Shown here: positions 6,823 through 10,229 of the stretch, piece after piece
Layout of the letters: each line of letters opens with the position of its first letter
Numbering within the stretch: position 1 is the first letter of the stretch
Assembly: GCA_029005335.1 (NCBI GenBank)
Contig: JAQXFT010000157.1
Span: 1 to 10,229, forward strand
Reading direction: 5' to 3'
DNA from: Oscillospiraceae bacterium
Lineage (GTDB): Bacteria; Bacillota; Clostridia; Oscillospirales; Ruminococcaceae
DNA length: 10,229 nt
Program-made: the position numbers and the translations under genes
Notes under the pieces: model-generated
What the model was told of the DNA's origin: nothing
What the model saw: only the letters and a program-made list of their open reading frames with translations
Databases searched by the model: none

Positions 6823-8070
6823 TCACATAATTTTCATTGAATTCAAAGCACGTCTTTCCGCCTCTGAAAAATCCGTTATTTTTGAGGAATAAAGAGTCAT
6901 AAGCAAATCGCCCTTCTGAATCTTATTGCCCTTTTTGCAGTTGAGGATAATTCCGGCAGAGGGGTCAACAGGCTGATTTTTTGTAATTCTTCCTGCCCCC
7001 AGAATAAGTGATGTCATACCGATTTCCTCACTGTTTATTTCCGATATAGTTCCGGTGCGGTCGGATTTCACCTCATAGCTGTATTTTGCCTGAGGTAGCA
7101 TTGAGACGTTATCACAGATTTTATAATTTCCGCCATGCAGCATTAATGTTTCACGGAATACCTCCAGAGCTTTTCCGGAGTCTATTGCATTCTGAACCTT
7201 TTCCCTGCAGTTATCCTGACCGGCAAGTGAAAGCATATCAGCGGACAAGTCTATACAGAGCTTATATAAATCGCCTTTATTTTTACCCTGAAGTATTTCA
7301 ATGGCTTCCTTTACTTCCAGAGCGTTACCGATATTCATTCCGAGAGGGGAGTTCATATCAGTGACATCACACCTGCATTTTTTTCCTGCATTTATTCCGG
7401 TATTCTGCATTAATTCGGCAAGTCTCTCAGCATCTTCTTTTGTTTTCATAAATGCTCCCGAACCGTATTTTACATCAAGCAGTATGCAGTCTGCTGATAC
7501 GGCTAATTTTTTGCTCATAATACTTGAACATATCAGAGGAATACTGTCAACAGTCCCCGTGGAATTTCTGAGTGCATATATTTTCTTATCGGCAGGGCAT
7601 AGATTTTCATTCTGTGATATGATTGAAAATCCGGTTTTGTTTACTATGGATATAAATTCATCAAGGGGCATTTCCGTGCGGTATCCCTCAATACTTTCGA
7701 GCTTGTCAATAGTACCTCCGGTATGTCCCAGACCTCTTCCCGACATTTTAGGGACATATACTCCGCATGAAGCCACAGCCGGAGCTATTATAAGACTTGT
7801 TTTGTCGCCGACTCCTCCGGTGCTGTGCTTATCAGCCGTGATACCGTTGATTCTGCTTAAATCAAGTATCTGACCACTGTCACGCATAGCAAGGGTAAGC
7901 TCAGTAGTTTCGTCATCAGTGAGTGAATTGAGGCATACTGCCATAAGCCATGCAGACATCTGATAATCGGGAATTTTTCCGCCGGTGTAGTTTTCAACAA
8001 GAAATCCTATTTCAGATTTTTCAAGCGGAATTTTGTGTTTGGTTTTTGAAATAATATCAAGTATATTCAT
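6823..8070 (-). CDS. Pyrimidine-nucleoside (thymidine-type) phosphorylase
   Basis: Catalyses reversible phosphorolysis of pyrimidine nucleosides (thymidine, deoxyuridine and/or uridine) to the free base and (deoxy)ribose-1-phosphate in cytoplasmic salvage. The 415-residue product has the phosphate-binding KHSTGGVGDKTS (81-92), the family signature KMSGRGLGHTGGTIDKLE (108-125), and the pyrimidine-site residues Arg168 (YALRN), Ser183 and Lys187 (PLICSSIMSKK). LDVKYGSGAFMK follows at about 198-209. It is slightly shorter than the usual 430-440 residues, mainly in the C-terminal alpha/beta domain. AAAGGAAG lies 10 bases before the ATG. Strict thymidine phosphorylase (DeoA) and broader pyrimidine-nucleoside phosphorylase (Pdp) cannot be separated here, so I give no symbol. 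It has its own promoter just downstream of the BofA-like gene. Confidence 0.95.
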   Translation of the reverse strand: MNILDIISKTKHKIPLEKSEIGFLVENYTGGKIPDYQMSAWLMAVCLNSLTDDETTELTLAMRDSGQILDLSRINGITADKHSTGGVGDKTSLIIAPAVASCGVYVPKMSGRGLGHTGGTIDKLESIEGYRTEMPLDEFISIVNKTGFSIISQNENLCPADKKIYALRNSTGTVDSIPLICSSIMSKKLAVSADCILLDVKYGSGAFMKTKEDAERLAELMQNTGINAGKKCRCDVTDMNSPLGMNIGNALEVKEAIEILQGKNKGDLYKLCIDLSADMLSLAGQDNCREKVQNAIDSGKALEVFRETLMLHGGNYKICDNVSMLPQAKYSYEVKSDRTGTISEINSEEIGMTSLILGAGRITKNQPVDPSAGIILNCKKGNKIQKGDLLMTLYSSKITDFSEAERRALNSMKIM

Positions 8071-8094
8071 AAAAAAATCACTTCCTTTGATATT

Positions 8095-8123
8095 ATTTTA
8101 TCACATATGCCGAAAAAAATCAA
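8095..8123 (-). promoter_or_regulatory. Probable promoter for the pyrimidine phosphorylase gene
   Basis: On the minus strand TTGATT (8123-8118) and TAAAAT (8100-8095) are 17 bases apart, with TGA in the extended -10 position. It lies in the 59-bp gap between the BofA-like gene and the phosphorylase, the widest gap in this run of minus-strand genes. Confidence 0.65.
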
Positions 8124-8129
8124 TATAAT

Positions 8130-8381
8130 TCAACGGCATATTATGGCAAGGAATACAACAAAGGGTATTCCGAGAATACCGCTTCCGCAGAAGTTGAATA
8201 TATTCATAGGCACGTCTGTCCCGATTTCCGAGCCGTATCTGCACAGAAGAAACAATGCAGTTATACCACTCAGAGAGCCGAATATGAATGACAGAAATCT
8301 GTGCTTTCTTGAAATATATGTCACAAGCATTATAAGGCTTACGATTCCGCATATTATGTAGAAAATTTTTTGTGTATCCAA
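8130..8381 (-). CDS. BofA-like small membrane protein (TTG start)
   Basis: This 83-residue hydrophobic protein has two predicted membrane helices (about 5-23 and 30-48) and a hydrophobic C-terminal segment. The end VPMNIFNFCGSGILGIPF carries the pattern of the BofA family (P-x-N, then G-x-LGIP). In Bacillus subtilis BofA sits in the outer forespore membrane and holds back the SpoIVFB protease that processes pro-sigma K. The start codon is TTG at 8381, with AAGAGGTG placed 6-7 bases before it. A 96-residue frame on the same strand (8101-8391) is rejected as a shadow because it shows no recognisable family pattern. The gene follows the 126-residue protein gene by 20 bp. The family assignment is by motif only. 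A role in sporulation is inferred and may not hold in this species. Confidence 0.75.
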   Translation of the reverse strand: MDTQKIFYIICGIVSLIMLVTYISRKHRFLSFIFGSLSGITALFLLCRYGSEIGTDVPMNIFNFCGSGILGIPFVVFLAIICR

Positions 8382-8401
8382 AGTATTCCACCTCTTACAG
8401 G

Positions 8402-8782
8402 TTAAATAAGTATATATCCGAGTGCAAGGATAAGCTTCATATCTGCACCCTCTTTTGCAAGTATTATCATAAGGGCAATTATAGTAAGCTTTTCACTGTC
8501 AAGACCCTCTCCGATAATTTTTCCGAGACCTTCCGGAATCACAGATTTTCCGTGATTCTGATTCCGGCTTTTATTGATTCCCGAAGGCATATTTTCCTGA
8601 TGAATTTCAGGCTCAGGAATTTCTGATATTTCCTGAATGTCCTCTTTATTATTGTTATCGTTCCTGTAATTATCCGCCTGAGAGTAATGCGAAGTATTTA
8701 CCATGGAATTGCGGTACATTTCCCTTGTACGCCTTATAGCGTCATTACGCATATTGTTGAACTGTCCGTTATCGTATGCCAA
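8402..8782 (-). CDS. Hypothetical protein, disordered N-terminus and hydrophobic C-terminus (TTG start)
   Basis: A 126-residue protein without an assigned function. Residues 1-27 are basic and helical (AIRRTREMYRNS). Residues 28-85 are polar, rich in N, E, S and P, and probably disordered. Residues about 96-126 (SEKLTIIALMIILAKEGADMKLILALGYILI) form two short hydrophobic segments broken by a charged turn. This looks like the C-terminal element of small conserved clostridial proteins that I recall only as hypothetical. The start is TTG at 8782, with AAGAGGTGAT upstream. The bases around it (AAGAGGTG, five bases, CTTTGG) match those of the next gene. Spacing to its neighbours is 17 and 20 bp, so it is part of an operon. 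The hydrophobic end may anchor it to the membrane or to the BofA-like protein, but that is a guess. Confidence 0.75.
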   Translation of the reverse strand: MAYDNGQFNNMRNDAIRRTREMYRNSMVNTSHYSQADNYRNDNNNKEDIQEISEIPEPEIHQENMPSGINKSRNQNHGKSVIPEGLGKIIGEGLDSEKLTIIALMIILAKEGADMKLILALGYILI

Positions 8783-8799
8783 AGTTTATCACCTCTTTG

Positions 8800-9192
8800 T
8801 TAATTCAGAAAGTCTTTGAGCATTCCGCTGTCCTTAATTATATTCCAGACTGTCAGAAGTTTTAAAAGCTTTATAGCCTTGTCAGCTTTTTTCTGACGTT
8901 CCGGACTGAGATGAGGTTTCAGGGCGAGAAGCAGTTCAGCATTTTTATCCTTGCCCGAAACTGCTCCTATAATCTCCTGAATTTTAATGAGCTTGCTGAA
9001 ATCAAGTCCGGAAAATGCTCCGCTGTCTGAATCTGATGAATTTTCGGAATTGTCCGGATTTGAGTCTGAGGCATTACTGCTTTTGTTGTTATTTCCGGTT
9101 TCTGACATGAACATCTGAGCAAGCTCTGAAATCTGCTTGATGCTCTCAGGGTCGGAAAGAATCTTATTTATTTTATTCATTATATCTTCCAT
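8800..9192 (-). CDS. Conserved hypothetical protein with C-terminal helical region
   Basis: A 130-residue soluble protein of unknown role. An N-terminal helix (1-32, KINKILSDPESIKQISELAQMFM) leads into a low-complexity linker of S, N and D (33-58). A conserved-looking helical part follows (63-130), with ALKPHLSPERQKKADKAIKL. That last motif resembles a small-protein family common in Clostridia without known function. The start is the ATG at 9192 with GAGGT upstream. A second in-frame ATG at 9180 behind GGAAG is also possible. It lies 22 bp after the 82-residue gene and 17 bp before the 126-residue gene, so it is almost certainly co-transcribed with them. Confidence 0.78.
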   Translation of the reverse strand: MEDIMNKINKILSDPESIKQISELAQMFMSETGNNNKSSNASDSNPDNSENSSDSDSGAFSGLDFSKLIKIQEIIGAVSGKDKNAELLLALKPHLSPERQKKADKAIKLLKLLTVWNIIKDSGMLKDFLN

Positions 9193-9214
9193 GCCTCAGA
9201 CCTCACTTGAAAAA

Positions 9215-9463
9215 TTATTCTCCGGAAAGCTTTTTATAAAGGGCTTTAGCCTGCGGAGTACTCATCATTTTCTCAATGATTTTAGGATTGTTTATAGCCT
9301 GCTGGAATTTTGCCGCATCGCTTTTGCTCATTCCTGCAATAGCACTGTCGAATTTTCCCTCCTCAAGTTCTTTTTTAAGCTTTTCCGGAGGCACTCCGAG
9401 CTTTTTGCTTACAACTCCCAGAAGCCCTTTAAGGCTGTCTGAATCAAAAGAATTTCTGTTCAT
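9215..9463 (-). CDS. Small conserved helical protein, 82 residues
   Basis: I do not recognise a named family. The product is all-helical by composition: SLKGLLGVVSKKLGVPPEKLKK, then a lysine/alanine-rich run (AGMSKSDAAKFQQAINN), then IIEKMMSTPQAKALYKKLSGE. It has no membrane segment. The start at 9463 is set by AAAGGAG 5 bases upstream. The same frame stays open for another 142 codons upstream, but that extension runs antisense across the metallophosphoesterase gene and past the divergent promoters, so it is not coding. It is the first gene of the four-gene small-protein run ending with the BofA-like gene. Confidence 0.75.
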   Translation of the reverse strand: MNRNSFDSDSLKGLLGVVSKKLGVPPEKLKKELEEGKFDSAIAGMSKSDAAKFQQAINNPKIIEKMMSTPQAKALYKKLSGE

Positions 9464-9480
9464 AAAAACTCCTTTCACAC

Positions 9481-9509
9481 TTGCATTTCTTTCTATTATA
9501 TGGTATAAT
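9481..9509 (+). promoter_or_regulatory. Extended -10 promoter for the metallophosphoesterase gene
   Basis: TTGCAT (9481-9486) and a perfect TATAAT (9504-9509) are 17 bases apart, with TGG giving the extended -10 element. The predicted leader is about 30 nt. Confidence 0.82.
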
Positions 9510-9523
9510 ATCATAAAATAGAA
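9495..9523 (-). promoter_or_regulatory. Possible divergent promoter for the small-gene run
   Basis: On the minus strand a perfect TATAAT (9500-9495) has a poor -35 (TTCTAT, 9523-9518) at 17 bases. It would give a leader of about 25 nt for the 82-residue gene. It overlaps the plus-strand promoter, so polymerase could occupy only one at a time. The weak -35 keeps confidence low. Confidence 0.45.
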
Positions 9524-9544
9524 TTGATTCTGAGGTGAATGTAT

Positions 9545-10030
9545 ATGCGTATAATTGTTATTTCGGATACCCACAGAAATTATTATGCCCTTGAAAAAAT
9601 TGTTGAAAAGCATATGCGTGCCGATATGTTTATACATCTCGGTGACGGCAGATATGAAACAGATACATTGCTTATGAAATATCCTGAGCTTGAAAGCCGG
9701 TTTTTTTATGTCAGAGGCAACTGCGATATTGGCTGTTCGGACAGTGATGTCTTTACAACATGGACAGAGGAGGGACACAAGATTTTTGCCGTTCATGGTT
9801 ACAAACAGTGTGTCGGATATAGTCTTGAAACCCTGAAACAGACTGCAATGCTGAATAATTCCGATATTATTCTCTATGGACATACCCACGAAAGATATAT
9901 GAATTACGAAAACGGAATTTACATTATGAATCCCGGAAGTGCATCATCTCCGAGAGACGGCAAAAGACCTTCCTACGGCATTATAGACATAACAAAATCA
10001 GGTATCCTTATGAATATAGCCAATGTCTGA
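9545..10030 (+). CDS. YfcE/MJ0936-type metallophosphoesterase
   Basis: A 161-residue calcineurin-like phosphoesterase of the compact YfcE/MJ0936 group, two-metal enzymes that hydrolyse phosphodiesters; the physiological substrate is unknown. All metal-ligand motifs are present: Asp8 and His10 (SDTH), Gly33-Asp34 (HLGD), Asn59 in GNCD, His84 (VHG), and His113/His115 (GHTH). NPGS follows at 129-132, where family members close the fold. I choose the ATG at 9545 because GAGGTG (9532-9537) lies 7 bases before it and MRIIVISDTH is the standard N-terminus. The ATG at 9539 would sit immediately next to the ribosome binding site. The gene has its own promoter and diverges from the small-gene run. No convincing terminator follows. 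Confidence 0.93.
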   Translation: MRIIVISDTHRNYYALEKIVEKHMRADMFIHLGDGRYETDTLLMKYPELESRFFYVRGNCDIGCSDSDVFTTWTEEGHKIFAVHGYKQCVGYSLETLKQTAMLNNSDIILYGHTHERYMNYENGIYIMNPGSASSPRDGKRPSYGIIDITKSGILMNIANV

Positions 10031-10101
10031 AACGGCTATATCATATATTATTCTGTCTGCCTGTCAGATGTTACATAATGTAAATAATAATAAAATTTCT
10101 A

Positions 10102-10130
10102 TTGACAATTGAAATATACAGTGATATAAT
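10102..10130 (+). promoter_or_regulatory. Perfect-consensus sigma-A promoter for the FMN riboswitch transcript
   Basis: TTGACA (10102-10107) and TATAAT (10125-10130) match the consensus at all 12 positions with a 17-bp spacer. TGA gives an extended -10 element. Initiation is predicted near 10137, about 14 bases before the riboswitch. Confidence 0.93.
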
Positions 10131-10150
10131 TTACTTGTAAAAAAACTATA

Positions 10151-10229
10151 ATCTTCGGGGCAGGGTGAAAATCCCTACCGGCGGTAAAAGTCCGCAAGCC
10201 TTACGGCATGAATCGGTGCAATTCCGATA
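10151..10229 (+). ncRNA. FMN riboswitch (RFN element), cut by the window edge
   Basis: The conserved opening ATCTTCGGGGCAGGGTGAAA is followed by ATCCCTACCGGCGGTA, then AGTCCGC and ATCGGTGCAATTCCGA, in the order of the RFN consensus. About 79 bases are present. The expected GCCGAC segment and the 3' half of the closing P1 stem (GGAAGAAGAT-like) must lie beyond the edge. FMN binding normally reduces expression of the downstream gene, which is usually a riboflavin synthesis operon or a riboflavin transporter. That gene is not in the window. Confidence 0.95.

Noticed and set aside
7301..7873. A 190-codon plus-strand frame
   Set aside because: It is antisense to the conserved core of the pyrimidine phosphorylase, with no ribosome binding site and no recognisable protein pattern.
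8105..8141. ATATGCCG/CGGCATAT inverted repeat at the end of the BofA-like gene
   Set aside because: The loop is 21 bases and the T run lies inside the loop rather than after the stem. It overlaps a plausible promoter, so I do not call a terminator.
8529..8560. Short inverted repeat (GAATCAC/GTGATTC) inside the 126-residue gene
   Set aside because: It has 7-bp arms within coding sequence and no T tail, so nothing sets it apart from chance.
9215..9889. A 224-codon minus-strand frame containing the 82-residue protein
   Set aside because: Its upstream 142 codons run antisense to the metallophosphoesterase, cross the divergent promoters, and show no family pattern. AAAGGAG at 9469-9475 supports the internal start at 9463.
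10014..10041. 8-bp hairpin (ATATAGCC/GGCTATAT) over the metallophosphoesterase stop codon
   Set aside because: There is no T run after the stem and the loop is 12 bases, so it is not a credible intrinsic terminator.

Overview
The window reads as chromosomal housekeeping DNA from a low-GC, anaerobic Firmicute of the Clostridia. A Ruminococcus-like member of the Oscillospiraceae is my best guess. The reasons are strong AGGAGG-type ribosome binding sites, AT-rich intergenic DNA with near-consensus sigma-A promoters (every confident one has a 17-bp spacer), a large type III glutamine synthetase, a BofA-like protein and an FMN riboswitch. I see no phage, IS, CRISPR, tRNA or rRNA sequence, and no gene-free stretch longer than about 230 bp.

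Layout, left to right. (1) The 3' end of a pyridoxal/pyridoxamine kinase-type gene (+) closes on a strong hairpin terminator. (2) A two-gene minus-strand operon encodes a bacterial PH-domain protein followed by an FkbM-type methyltransferase, transcribed from a promoter at 2010-2038. (3) Diverging from it is pyrG (CTP synthase) on the plus strand with its own promoter and a short leader. (4) Two hairpin terminators separate pyrG from the convergent type III glutamine synthetase gene (glnN, minus). The glnN leader carries a full intrinsic terminator between promoter and start codon, plus an overlapping alternative hairpin whose hexaloop has the A1/G4 pattern of ANTAR antiterminator targets. (5) Next on the minus strand are a double zinc-ribbon/coiled-coil protein with its own promoter and a pyrimidine-nucleoside/thymidine phosphorylase with its own promoter. 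(6) Upstream of those is a tight minus-strand run of four small genes: an 82-aa, a 130-aa and a 126-aa protein of unknown function, then a BofA-like membrane protein. (7) Diverging from this run is a YfcE-type metallophosphoesterase (+). (8) The window ends inside an FMN riboswitch (+) behind a perfect-consensus promoter, so a flavin gene must lie just beyond the right edge.

Functionally, the neighbourhood mixes nucleotide metabolism (pyrG, pyrimidine phosphorylase), nitrogen assimilation (glnN) and cofactor metabolism (B6 kinase, FMN-regulated gene) with a cluster of poorly understood small proteins. The observations most worth following up are the glnN attenuator with its ANTAR-like hairpin and the four-gene small-protein cluster.
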